Source of the DNA: Candidatus Omnitrophota bacterium | GTDB lineage: Bacteria > Omnitrophota > Gorgyraeia > Duberdicusellales > 4484-171 | Length of the DNA: 39,074 bases | Assembly (NCBI GenBank): GCA_016939345.1 | Contig: JAFGHG010000142.1 | Location: 1-39,074 of the forward strand | Reading direction: 5' to 3' | Position numbers and translations under genes: made by a program | Shown: positions 8,538-15,761 of the stretch, in pieces | Layout: every line of letters begins with the position of its first letter | Position numbering within the stretch: the first letter of the stretch is position 1 | Notes under the pieces: model-generated | What the model saw: the letters and a program-made list of their open reading frames with translations, nothing else | What the model was told of the DNA's origin: nothing | Databases searched by the model: none

Positions 8538-8664
8538 GGTAACGTCTATCGGTTAAGGTTACGATGCCCGTTTCGGTAACGTAGTTCGGTTACGTAAAAT
8601 AATAAAGATAAAGACGTTACCCTAACCTAACTACGATACGGGCTTCGTTACCGTAGCCGTTACC
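8538..8664. mobile_element. 127-bp imperfect palindrome, possible MITE-like element
   Basis: The element starts with GGTAACG (8538-8544) and ends with CGTTACC (8658-8664). Internal arms also match in inverted order: GGTAACGTCT near the left end against AGACGTTACC in the right half, and ATGCCCGTTTCGGTAACG against CGTTACC- and CGATACGGGC-type words. The flanks show weaker inverted similarity (left TTATCTG, right CGGATAA). There is no ORF inside. The right end contains the TAA stop of pncC (8660-8662, read on the minus strand). Whether it moved as a MITE or is a static repeat cannot be told from one copy. Confidence 0.55.
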
Positions 8665-9139
8665 TACATACGGATAATTGATTGGATATTAATTCTATTA
8701 ATTTAAGGCTGGCTTTACGCCTTATAGCATCTCGGCTGCCTTTTATAAAAAGTTTTTCCGATAAAGATATTTTTTTAAAAGCCAAAGCTATATATACTGT
8801 TCCGACCTTTACTCCTTTTTTGGCCGCCGGTCCGGCAAAACCCACAATAGATACGCCGATGTCAGCGTTAAACAGTTTTTTGACTTTTTTAGCCAAGAAT
8901 AGGGCAATGTCAGCTGATACGCCTTGGGTTTTCTGAAGTGTCGTCAGTGGAAGCTTAAAAAACTTATTTTTTGCCTGGAGAGAATAGACTATCAGCCCGC
9001 CTTTAAAAACCTTTGATGAGCCGGCTGTTTTAGTCAGGATATAACTGAAAAAACCTGCACTGGCTGATTCAGCTGCAGCCAGGGTGAGTTTTCTTTTTTT
9101 TAAACAGGATATTATTTCTTCACAGGCTTTCGCGGCCAT
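8660..9139 (-). CDS. pncC: Nicotinamide-nucleotide amidase (CinA C-terminal domain family)
   Basis: A stand-alone CinA C-terminal domain of 159 residues. The family deamidates nicotinamide mononucleotide to nicotinate mononucleotide in pyridine nucleotide recycling. The N-terminal active-site region reads TLAAAESASAGFFSYIL, where most members have AESCTGG. The catalytic-type serine of the ES pair is kept but the CTGG part is changed. The downstream motifs GSSKVFKGGLIVYS, the QAKNKFF lysine region and VGFAGPAAKKGVKVGTVYIAL follow the family order. There is no MoaB-like N-terminal domain. It starts 14 bases after the uvrD stop, so the two are probably co-transcribed. Its stop codon lies within the palindromic element downstream. 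Confidence 0.87.
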   Translation of the reverse strand: MAAKACEEIISCLKKRKLTLAAAESASAGFFSYILTKTAGSSKVFKGGLIVYSLQAKNKFFKLPLTTLQKTQGVSADIALFLAKKVKKLFNADIGVSIVGFAGPAAKKGVKVGTVYIALAFKKISLSEKLFIKGSRDAIRRKASLKLIELISNQLSVCR

Positions 9140-9153
9140 ATTTTATCTCCCAC

Positions 9154-11103
9154 TCAATACCGGTCCTCGATCATTATCTCATCATAAACGTCTTTGTTCA
9201 ATTCATTGATAAACATCGAAGGCCTGGTTATTATCGCGCCGTTACGGTAGGTGTATTTTGTCTGGGGATAAGTTATGTGTAAAAGCGATTTTGTCCTGGT
9301 AACAGCCACATAGAAAAGGCGCCGTTCCTCTTCAAGGGCGCTTTCGCTGCCAAGGGATTTGGGATGGGGGAACTCATAATCGCAGAAACCAATAAGGAAA
9401 ACTACTTCCCATTCCAGGCCTTTTGCCTGGTGTATTGTGGAAAGGACCAGGATCTCTTCTTTATCGGACGCTTGGGCCCTGCTTTCACCCTTAAAATCTT
9501 CATAAGTACTGAGGTCAAGAAGGAATTGCTTGATGTCAGGATAATTTGAAGACATTTTGATAAGTTCTTCCAGGTCCTGTATTCTTTCGTCGGCATTATC
9601 AAAAGAGAGGTAACAGTACTCTTTGTATATTTTTAATATTTCATTAAGAGCTGTGACCGGATTCTTTGTCGCCTGGACTTTTGCAAAAAGGGCTGAGAAT
9701 TCTTTAAAGCCATCCCGTTGGCGCTTAGGTAAAGTTTTTGCAGCTGATTCAAGGTCCCGGGTTTTACTGTATTTATCCCAGATCTTATAAGCAAAGCTTC
9801 TGCCTATTCCTTTATGTATGCATATTGCCCTTTTAAAAGACAATTCATCCTGGGAATTGATTGTTATTTTTAAATAGGACAGGACATCCTTTATATGAGC
9901 CTGTTCGAAAAATCGCATGCCTCCCCGTACAATATAGGGAATATTTCTTTTAAGCATCTCCATTTCCAGTTCAAGCGCCTGAAAACGTGAACGGAATAAA
10001 ACTGCCATGTTTTTCAAGGCAATACCTTCACGGTTTAATTCTATTATTCTCTGGCCGATAAACTGAGCCTGTTGGTATACATCTTTGGTTTTGACCAGAT
10101 AGGGGAGCTCCTGAGGGTCTTTTTTCGGCTCAAGGGTCTTGGGAAATTGATTTAAGTTATGCCTGATTATCTCATTAGCCAGATTAAGTATCTGGGGGCT
10201 GGAGCGGTAGTTTATTTCCAGTTTAAATATCTGCGTTCCTTCAAAGACTTTTGGAAAATCAAGTATATTATTTATATCAGCAGCCCGGAAGGAATATATA
10301 GACTGGGCATCATCACCCACCACCAGGATATTTTTATGATGGCAGCTCAAGAGCTTGATTATTTCGAATTGCAGTTTATTAGTGTCCTGATATTCATCTA
10401 CAAGGATATAGCTAAAATTCTGGGAATACTTCTTGCAAATTGCCCCATCTTCCAGAAGATAGAGCCAGTTAGTTAAGAGATCGCTGAAATCCATAACGTT
10501 TGCCGCTTTCTTTTTCTTTTTATAATAGCTGATAATCTTTTTTACTTCGGGAGTGTAGTCTTCAATATGAGAATGAAACCTGTTGATTATCTCATCAGGT
10601 TCCTGCAAAGAGCTTGCTGCCAGGGAATAAATATTGTATATCAGATTTTTTTTGGGGAACATTTTTTCTCTTTTATAAAGCCCCAGATCTTGGAGGCAGT
10701 CCTCAAGCAGGTCGCAGGCATCTTCTTTGTCCACGATTGTAAAATTAGCTGAGAATCCTAATTTTTCAGCCTCCTTGCGCAAGGTGATGTTCCCGATATG
10801 GTGAAAAGTCCCGGACCAGAGATTCTTAAGGCTTGATTTAAGCAGGACCTCAGCCCGGTTTATCATCTCGTTGGCAGCCCGGTTGGTAAAGGTGGCGAGA
10901 AGGATGTTCTCGGTAGGTACACCTTTTGCCAGAAGATAGGCCAGGCGGTAGATCAGGACTCTGGTTTTCCCGCTGCCGGCTCCGGCCAGGACCAAGGAAG
11001 GGCCTTCGGCATCTCTCACTACTCTTAACTGCTGGGTGTTTAAGTTCTGCTCATAATCAATATGGGCGTCTGAAGTAAATGGTTTTAATTTATAGGTTTT
11101 CAT
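9154..11103 (-). CDS. UvrD/PcrA/Rep-family ATP-dependent DNA helicase
   Basis: Superfamily 1A 3'-5' DNA helicase of 649 residues, acting in repair and replication restart. The motifs appear in order: Q motif LNTQQLRVV, motif I GAGSGKTRVL, motif II VDEYQDTN, motif III GDDAQSIYSFRAA, motif IV EINYRSS, motif V STIHQAKGLEWEVVF and motif VI EERRLFYVAVTRTK. It is somewhat shorter than UvrD or PcrA (about 720), mainly because the C-terminal tail that carries partner-binding Tudor-like folds is missing. That makes the choice between UvrD, PcrA and Rep uncertain, so no symbol is given. It heads the leftward group with pncC and thpR. Confidence 0.94.
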   Translation of the reverse strand: MKTYKLKPFTSDAHIDYEQNLNTQQLRVVRDAEGPSLVLAGAGSGKTRVLIYRLAYLLAKGVPTENILLATFTNRAANEMINRAEVLLKSSLKNLWSGTFHHIGNITLRKEAEKLGFSANFTIVDKEDACDLLEDCLQDLGLYKREKMFPKKNLIYNIYSLAASSLQEPDEIINRFHSHIEDYTPEVKKIISYYKKKKKAANVMDFSDLLTNWLYLLEDGAICKKYSQNFSYILVDEYQDTNKLQFEIIKLLSCHHKNILVVGDDAQSIYSFRAADINNILDFPKVFEGTQIFKLEINYRSSPQILNLANEIIRHNLNQFPKTLEPKKDPQELPYLVKTKDVYQQAQFIGQRIIELNREGIALKNMAVLFRSRFQALELEMEMLKRNIPYIVRGGMRFFEQAHIKDVLSYLKITINSQDELSFKRAICIHKGIGRSFAYKIWDKYSKTRDLESAAKTLPKRQRDGFKEFSALFAKVQATKNPVTALNEILKIYKEYCYLSFDNADERIQDLEELIKMSSNYPDIKQFLLDLSTYEDFKGESRAQASDKEEILVLSTIHQAKGLEWEVVFLIGFCDYEFPHPKSLGSESALEEERRLFYVAVTRTKSLLHITYPQTKYTYRNGAIITRPSMFINELNKDVYDEIMIEDRY

Positions 11104-11201
11104 ATTTTGATGATTTTAAATAATAAACCGGCTTTATCTTATCATAATAAATACAAAGATAAAGAAATTTTGGTCCAGCCGCACATAAAACCGGGGATTT
11201 A

Positions 11202-11217
11202 TGGTATAATAGCAATA
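11202..11217 (+). promoter_or_regulatory. Extended -10 promoter, start site predicted on the start codon
   Basis: TGG followed by TATAAT (11205-11210) is a consensus extended -10 element (TGn-TATAAT); no good -35 is seen, which such promoters do not need. Seven bases after the hexamer is 11217, the A of the lipoprotein ATG. There is no Shine-Dalgarno between them, so the transcript would be leaderless. Confidence 0.6.
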
Positions 11218-11405
11218 TGAAAAAAATCATTTTTATATTATCAATCTGTATTTTTTTCTGCGGTTGCTTACCCAAGAAAGTTAATCCTGAATGGAAGGAC
11301 AGCAACTTAACCAAGCAGAAGTACTTAAAAGGCAAAATGAAGCGGGCAGAACTCCATGATAACACGAAAAGGTTTTTGCATAGGCTCTGGGACCCTTCCT
11401 GGTAA
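11217..11405 (+). CDS. Small predicted lipoprotein, unknown function
   Basis: A 62-residue ORF beginning with a short Lys-containing signal peptide (MKKIIFILSICIFFCGC). The lipobox is F-C-G-C, with lipidation expected at the second cysteine. The remaining 45 residues are basic and rich in Lys, Arg and Trp, with no domain I recognise. The signal peptide plus the TATAAT element just upstream argue that it is a real gene. It lies between the divergent helicase and the ACT-domain gene, which has its own promoter. Confidence 0.65.
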   Translation: MKKIIFILSICIFFCGCLPKKVNPEWKDSNLTKQKYLKGKMKRAELHDNTKRFLHRLWDPSW

Positions 11406-11437
11406 TGCCTCGGCAGTGGCCGCCGGCCATATAGGCG

Positions 11438-11466
11438 TTGACAGGCGTAATCTATGATGATACAAT
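11438..11466 (+). promoter_or_regulatory. Sigma-70 type promoter for the ACT/GH1 genes
   Basis: TTGACA (11438-11443), a 17-base spacer and TACAAT (11461-11466) form a near-consensus vegetative promoter. Transcription would start near 11473, leaving a leader of about 75 bases that ends in GAGGAGG just before ATG 11548. I see no clear structure in the leader. Confidence 0.75.
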
Positions 11467-11547
11467 CTCGTAAATTGTTGTTAAATTAAGATATCAGATA
11501 TTAGGTTTTAGGCAATTGTAGTAACATTTTCATTGAGGAGGTAAGCA

Positions 11548-11955
11548 ATGAAAGCAAAGCTGGCAGAAGAACTTCTACTTATAACTCAAAATAGAGTAGG
11601 AAAGTTGGCAGAGATCTCAAGGACTATTAAAGATAATGGTATTAATATTATGGCTATTTCGGCATGGGCATTTGACGACCAGGCTTTTTTCAGAATTGTC
11701 GCTTCCGATCATATAAAAGCAAAAGAGATCCTTGAGAGCATAGGAAAGGTCGAGATAAAGAAAATAGTTATTGCTGAGATGCCCGATGAAGTCGGCCAGC
11801 TTCTCGAATTAGCTTCCCGGCTTAAAGACAACGATATAGACCTTAATTATGTTTACGGTACTACTGCTGAGGTGGGCAAGCCGGCAACCATTATCTTTTC
11901 TTCCAACAATGACATCAAAGCCCTTGATGTCATTGCTGCTAAATCAGCTATTTAG
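11548..11955 (+). CDS. Tandem ACT-domain protein
   Basis: A 135-residue protein made of two ACT domains and nothing else. The first (about 1-65) has TQNRVGKLAEISRTIKDNGI, and the second (about 70-133) has MPDEVGQLLELASRLKDNDI; each carries the helix-start glycine pattern of amino-acid-binding ACT folds. Such proteins sense amino acids or modulate partner enzymes. The ligand and target cannot be read from the sequence. A strong GAGGAGG ribosome site and a near-consensus promoter precede it. The GH1 glycosidase gene starts 20 bases downstream and is probably co-transcribed, which is an odd pairing. Confidence 0.85.
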   Translation: MKAKLAEELLLITQNRVGKLAEISRTIKDNGINIMAISAWAFDDQAFFRIVASDHIKAKEILESIGKVEIKKIVIAEMPDEVGQLLELASRLKDNDIDLNYVYGTTAEVGKPATIIFSSNNDIKALDVIAAKSAI

Positions 11956-11974
11956 CAAAGCCTAGATTAATTGC

Positions 11975-13183
11975 ATGACAATTCTCTTTCCAGAAGGTTT
12001 TTTTTGGGGTGCTGCACTTTCAAGTTACCAATCTGAAGGAGGAAACATTAATACTGATTGGGCTCATTGGGAGAAGGAGCACGCCCTGGAGAAGGCTGCT
12101 GCTGCCTGTGATCATTATAACCGCTTTAAAGAAGATTTTAATCTTGCCAGATCAATGCATCTAAATTCGCTTCGTTTGTCATTTGAATGGGCCAGGGTAA
12201 ATCCAGAACCCGATGTTTTTTCTTCAGAAAGTCTTCAGCACTACAACCAGGTTGTCGATGAACTTTTAAATTTTAAGTTAAAGCCGTTTCTTACCCTTCA
12301 TCATTTTACAAATCCGGATTGGTTTATGAAGAAAGGCGGCTGGTTGAATCCGGCTAACATCGATTTTTTTATAAGCTATGTAAGGAATATCGCCCAGGCT
12401 TTAAAAGGGAAAGTTGAATATTGGATAGTATTTAACGAGCCCCTGGTCTATATTTATCACGGATATATAACCGGTATCTGGCCCCCCGGCATCAGAAACT
12501 TTGGCCAGGCAAAAAAAGCCATGGATAATATATTAAAAGCCTATGCTTACAGCTACCAGGAGATAAAACAAACCTCCAGCCGGGAGTTTCAGCCCCTGGT
12601 TTCTATTGCCAAGCACATCCGTTTTTTTTCTCCCTGCACTCAAGGATCGGGCCTGCTTAATTGCTTCAGCAGCTTCTTAAGGGATAAATATTTTAATATC
12701 AATCTTATCGAGCACTTAAAAAAGAGAAAAATCTTAGATTATCTGGCTATAAACTACTATTGCAAAGAATATGTGCAGTTTAAAGGCATATTCGGCAGAG
12801 AGTGCAGCCATGATTTTCATCCCGAGAGAAGAAATAACGTAGGCTGGTATGTTTCTCCCGAGGGTTTTTATGATACCTTGATAAGGCTAAAAAGATACCG
12901 GCTTCCTATTTTTGTCAGCGAGAACGGGACTGCCGAGAGCCAGGAGTACCTTTATAAAGAATATCTAGAGGCTCATCTTCAATCTTTGGCCAGAGCCTGT
13001 TCAAAAGGAGTGGACTTGCGAGGCTATTTTTGGTGGTCTTTGTTTGATAATTTTGAATGGGAAAAAGGATACGGCCCAAGATTCGGCTTGTATGAGGTCG
13101 ACTATAAAGATTTCAGGCGCTACCCAAGGCCTTATTCTTCCTTTTATGCTGATGTTTGTAAATACAATAAGATCGAAGTATAA
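11975..13183 (+). CDS. Glycoside hydrolase family 1 (beta-glucosidase-like)
   Basis: A 402-residue GH1 TIM-barrel retaining glycosidase, probably cleaving beta-glucosides or beta-galactosides. The N-terminal signature FFWGAALSSYQSEG is present. The acid/base glutamate is E155 in FNEP and the nucleophile is E316 in VSENG. The C-terminal WWSLFDNFEWEKGY forms the -1/+1 site wall. It is shorter than typical members (440-480), but both catalytic segments and the barrel end are complete. No signal peptide is seen, so it should act in the cytoplasm on imported or internal sugars. The substrate cannot be named. It follows the ACT gene with no obvious ribosome site of its own. Confidence 0.93.
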   Translation: MTILFPEGFFWGAALSSYQSEGGNINTDWAHWEKEHALEKAAAACDHYNRFKEDFNLARSMHLNSLRLSFEWARVNPEPDVFSSESLQHYNQVVDELLNFKLKPFLTLHHFTNPDWFMKKGGWLNPANIDFFISYVRNIAQALKGKVEYWIVFNEPLVYIYHGYITGIWPPGIRNFGQAKKAMDNILKAYAYSYQEIKQTSSREFQPLVSIAKHIRFFSPCTQGSGLLNCFSSFLRDKYFNINLIEHLKKRKILDYLAINYYCKEYVQFKGIFGRECSHDFHPERRNNVGWYVSPEGFYDTLIRLKRYRLPIFVSENGTAESQEYLYKEYLEAHLQSLARACSKGVDLRGYFWWSLFDNFEWEKGYGPRFGLYEVDYKDFRRYPRPYSSFYADVCKYNKIEV

Positions 13184-13184
13184 T
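13156..13184 (+). promoter_or_regulatory. Promoter for the DUF3108-like gene
   Basis: TTGTAA (13156-13161), a 17-base spacer and TATAAT (13179-13184) overlap the last codons of the GH1 gene. The start site would be near 13191, with a GAAGGG ribosome site before ATG 13210. This suggests that the downstream gene can be expressed on its own. Confidence 0.55.
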
Positions 13185-13209
13185 AATAAAATATGAAGGG
13201 CCAAAAAGC

Positions 13210-13914
13210 ATGGTTAAGTATTTAATATTTGGGTTAACACTTGTTCAGTTGTTTAATATTATGCCTTCAGCAGAAGCTAAAAGCATTGAAGAAAGGCTTC
13301 AAGGTAAGAAAAAAATTTCTTACAGCGTGTCTTTTAACGGCATGTCTTCAGGAGATATCGAATGGGAATACCTTGGAAAAGAAAAGATTGACGGCAAAGA
13401 AGTAGAGGTGCTTTCCGTAAATTCAGACACTACAATACTCAATTTATTCGATCTTACCAGCAAAGAGAAAGTTTATCTAGACCCCAGCACTTATCTGCCG
13501 TATAAGGTTGAGAGAGATTTAAAGGTCTTTGGCAAGGATGAAGTTGTCCAGGAGTATTATAATCAGGAAAAAGGTTATGTGAAGCTGGTCAGAAATGACG
13601 GCCAGGAAAAGGTTGATATCCTAAAACAGGATAAACCCATACATAACATACTTGCCCTGCTTTATTTCTTCCCCGATAATATAGCCTTCGAGTCAGGTAA
13701 ATGGCTTGATTTTAACCTGCCTACGCAGAAGATAAAGATCAAGATGGTAAAGGAAAGGTTTCTCAATGTTGACAGCCAAAAGAAAGAGACCTATTTTTTA
13801 CTGGGCCGGGGGGCGAAACATTTTAGCCTCTGGCTGGATAAAAAAAATAGCCTGCCTTTGAGATTGGAATTTGTCTTCCCGGTGGGAAAAGTTGTAATCA
13901 GCCCTAAAGATTAA
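13210..13914 (+). CDS. Exported DUF3108-like protein
   Basis: A 234-residue protein with an N-terminal signal peptide (hydrophobic to about residue 22, ending near AEA). The mature part is beta-rich and has the DUF3108 flavour: ISYSVSFNGMSSGDIEWEY near the start, a central YLDPSTYLPYKVERD, and a C-terminal LWLDKKNSLPLRLEF. DUF3108 proteins are periplasmic and of unknown function, with a lipoprotein-carrier-like beta fold. The assignment rests on this pattern and not on a database match. It converges on the ParA-CBM48 gene with only 25 bases between the stops. Confidence 0.72.
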   Translation: MVKYLIFGLTLVQLFNIMPSAEAKSIEERLQGKKKISYSVSFNGMSSGDIEWEYLGKEKIDGKEVEVLSVNSDTTILNLFDLTSKEKVYLDPSTYLPYKVERDLKVFGKDEVVQEYYNQEKGYVKLVRNDGQEKVDILKQDKPIHNILALLYFFPDNIAFESGKWLDFNLPTQKIKIKMVKERFLNVDSQKKETYFLLGRGAKHFSLWLDKKNSLPLRLEFVFPVGKVVISPKD

Positions 13915-13939
13915 ATCCCCTTATTAAAATTTAAAAAAG

Positions 13940-14962
13940 CTATTTGGCCACTATCAGGGAATTTCTGCCGCCGAAATGGTCATTTTCAGTCAGCTTATTA
14001 TAGGGATCAGGAAACCATTTATTCGAGGCAACAAACTTATAACGGTAAGTGCCTTTTTCAAGAGGAAGATTGATGCTCCAGATATCGCTGCTTACCCGGT
14101 TCAGCCTGTAAGCTTCTGTTAGTTTCCAATTATTAAAATCACCAACCACATATACATTGTCGAAGTCTTTGCCTTTTAAGAACAGTGATGCCCAGGTGTT
14201 CCTGTTGGTAATACCTACAATTTCATCAGTCAGGCCGCTGAAGTCTTCGGCCCCCCGGGATTTGGGTTTATAATCGAATATGTTCTTGCCTTTTGAGGCA
14301 GCTTCCCTTAGATGAACATTGGTGCGGATACTTGATTTAAGCAGTAATCTATCCAGGCGGTTCTTTACCTTTTGAATAAAGTCGCGCGAAAAAGTCGAGC
14401 GGTTGTCTACTTGGTTAAGCAGGAAAAAGGGTGTCGGTGAAGTACCGTTAAACTCTTTAACCATTATCATAATATTTTTTAGTATTTCCATTCCCTGCAG
14501 TGAAAAATCACAGGCCATAAGAGGTATAAGGGCATAGTTGCTTGCGACCAGGGAATTAAGAGTTAATATCCCAAGATTAGGCGGACAGTCTACCACAACG
14601 TATTCGAATTCTTTTAAATATTTGCTTGCCAGCATGGCTATGATTTTTAATTTATCCGGATTATTGGATAATTTATGTTCTAAAGAAGCAAGTCCTATGG
14701 AAGAGGATATAAGCGAAAAATTGTCATTTATAACGGTTGTGCATTTATCGAGCTCGAAAGGCTCATTAACGGCCACTTTTTCAGCTATATCAGCTATAGT
14801 GACTTCGGTATTACCTGACAGAGCAAAACTTGCATGACCTTGAGGGTCAAGGTCGATCAAAAGAACTTTATGCCCTTTTTTACTTAGGCCGGCAGACAAA
14901 TTAACAGCGGTTATGGTCTTTCCGCAGCCGCCTTTTTGGTTTAAGACAGATATAACATTCAT
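13940..14962 (-). CDS. ParA/MinD-type ATPase fused to a CBM48 glycogen-binding domain
   Basis: A 340-residue two-domain protein. Residues 1-250 are a ParA/Soj ATPase: deviant Walker A KGGCGKT (lysines 10 and 15), DLDPQGHASFAL and Walker B-like VVDCPPNLGILTLNSL. Residues about 255-340 are a CBM48/AMPK-beta type domain: VYVVGDFNNW, then GTYRYKFV, NKWFPDP and GGRNSLIV. W279, K309, W316 and N334 line up with the four residues that contact glycogen in AMPK beta (W100, K126, W133, N150). The start is ATG 14962, with GGAGG seven bases upstream; an in-frame start 15 codons earlier lacks this. It overlaps the upstream membrane-protein gene by four bases (ATGA). No parB or parS is seen nearby. It could position or tether a glucan body, but that is inference. 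Confidence 0.88.
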   Translation of the reverse strand: MNVISVLNQKGGCGKTITAVNLSAGLSKKGHKVLLIDLDPQGHASFALSGNTEVTIADIAEKVAVNEPFELDKCTTVINDNFSLISSSIGLASLEHKLSNNPDKLKIIAMLASKYLKEFEYVVVDCPPNLGILTLNSLVASNYALIPLMACDFSLQGMEILKNIMIMVKEFNGTSPTPFFLLNQVDNRSTFSRDFIQKVKNRLDRLLLKSSIRTNVHLREAASKGKNIFDYKPKSRGAEDFSGLTDEIVGITNRNTWASLFLKGKDFDNVYVVGDFNNWKLTEAYRLNRVSSDIWSINLPLEKGTYRYKFVASNKWFPDPYNKLTENDHFGGRNSLIVAK

Positions 14963-15657
14963 ATATCCTCCTTTTTCGAAAGAGTTATGTCTTTGATAAT
15001 AAGCCATTTTTTCCGCCAGTCACTGGTTATTACTTTTATATCATCGGCTTCCGGGTCCGGACGGGAAAAAAATACTTTGATCTGTTTTATTCTGGATAAA
15101 TTAACCTTATTGATTTTGTTAGTATCCAGAGGAAGGGGTATTTTTATGAATGATCCTGAATTTTGAGAGTCGATTTTTACCTGGACCGGAAGCCTTACGT
15201 TCGAAAAGAAATTAGCATCTTTAACGATTACATCAATAGATAAAGGCTCTGTTGCGTTTTTTATCCAAAGATTAAGGTTGTTGGCATAAAGATTTTGTTC
15301 TTTATTGAAGTTAAAGGCCACGCCTGTTTTATCTGCCTCTGGTATCAATAGAAAGACGGAGGAGCTGGTTTTTTTAAAGAGGTCTTTGTCCTGGTTTATA
15401 GGTACTATAGAGGAAAACTGGTTTGTCTCGATCAGATCATGCTGGCTTGATACTTCTTGGGATGATTTAGGTATGAAGACAAGTTCGAAGTTAAGCAAGA
15501 AAAGAGAGATAATGATAGCTATGCCTACAGGAATAAAAATAAAAAATATTTTTTTCTTACCTGTCTTTTTACTGGAAGCAGTTGAAAAAAAAGCTTCCTG
15601 TAGGCGTTTAGAATCTACGTCTACGTAGTCAAAAAATGACCCCGGCCCTTTATTCAC
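14959..15657 (-). CDS. Single-pass membrane protein of unknown function, partner of ParA-CBM48
   Basis: A 232-residue protein with a 36-residue cytoplasmic N terminus, a Lys-rich stop (KKTGKKK) and one transmembrane segment (about 37-57). About 170 residues lie outside the cytoplasm and are beta-rich. The C-terminal half (NLWIKNATEPLSIDVIV, then KVNLSRIKQIKVFFSRP, then WLIIKDITL) resembles carbohydrate-binding jelly-roll domains in which a strand pair ends in a ligand-binding edge. This is a visual resemblance only. Its stop overlaps the ParA-CBM48 start (ATGA), so the pair is likely made together. The short N terminus, with an acidic FFDYVDVDSKRLQEAFF segment, could be the contact for the ATPase. 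Confidence 0.72.
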   Translation of the reverse strand: MNKGPGSFFDYVDVDSKRLQEAFFSTASSKKTGKKKIFFIFIPVGIAIIISLFLLNFELVFIPKSSQEVSSQHDLIETNQFSSIVPINQDKDLFKKTSSSVFLLIPEADKTGVAFNFNKEQNLYANNLNLWIKNATEPLSIDVIVKDANFFSNVRLPVQVKIDSQNSGSFIKIPLPLDTNKINKVNLSRIKQIKVFFSRPDPEADDIKVITSDWRKKWLIIKDITLSKKEDI

Positions 15658-15663
15658 GGATAT

Positions 15664-15692
15664 ATATTATCATTGAAAGTAAAAAAAATCAA
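15664..15692 (-). promoter_or_regulatory. Promoter of the membrane-protein/ParA-CBM48 operon
   Basis: On the minus strand TTGATT (15692-15687), a 17-base spacer and TAATAT (15669-15664) form a good promoter. The predicted start site, seven bases after the -10, is 15657, the A of the start codon; no ribosome site is present, so the mRNA may be leaderless. A perfect 8-base inverted repeat, TTGAAAGT (15673-15680) and ACTTTCAA (15733-15740), overlaps the spacer and lies between this gene and lpxA. Confidence 0.55.
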
Positions 15693-15761
15693 CTATATAA
15701 TATGATAATATTAATAACTTTTTAGTTTCAACTTTCAACTTATAAACTGTAAAACAAAAAA

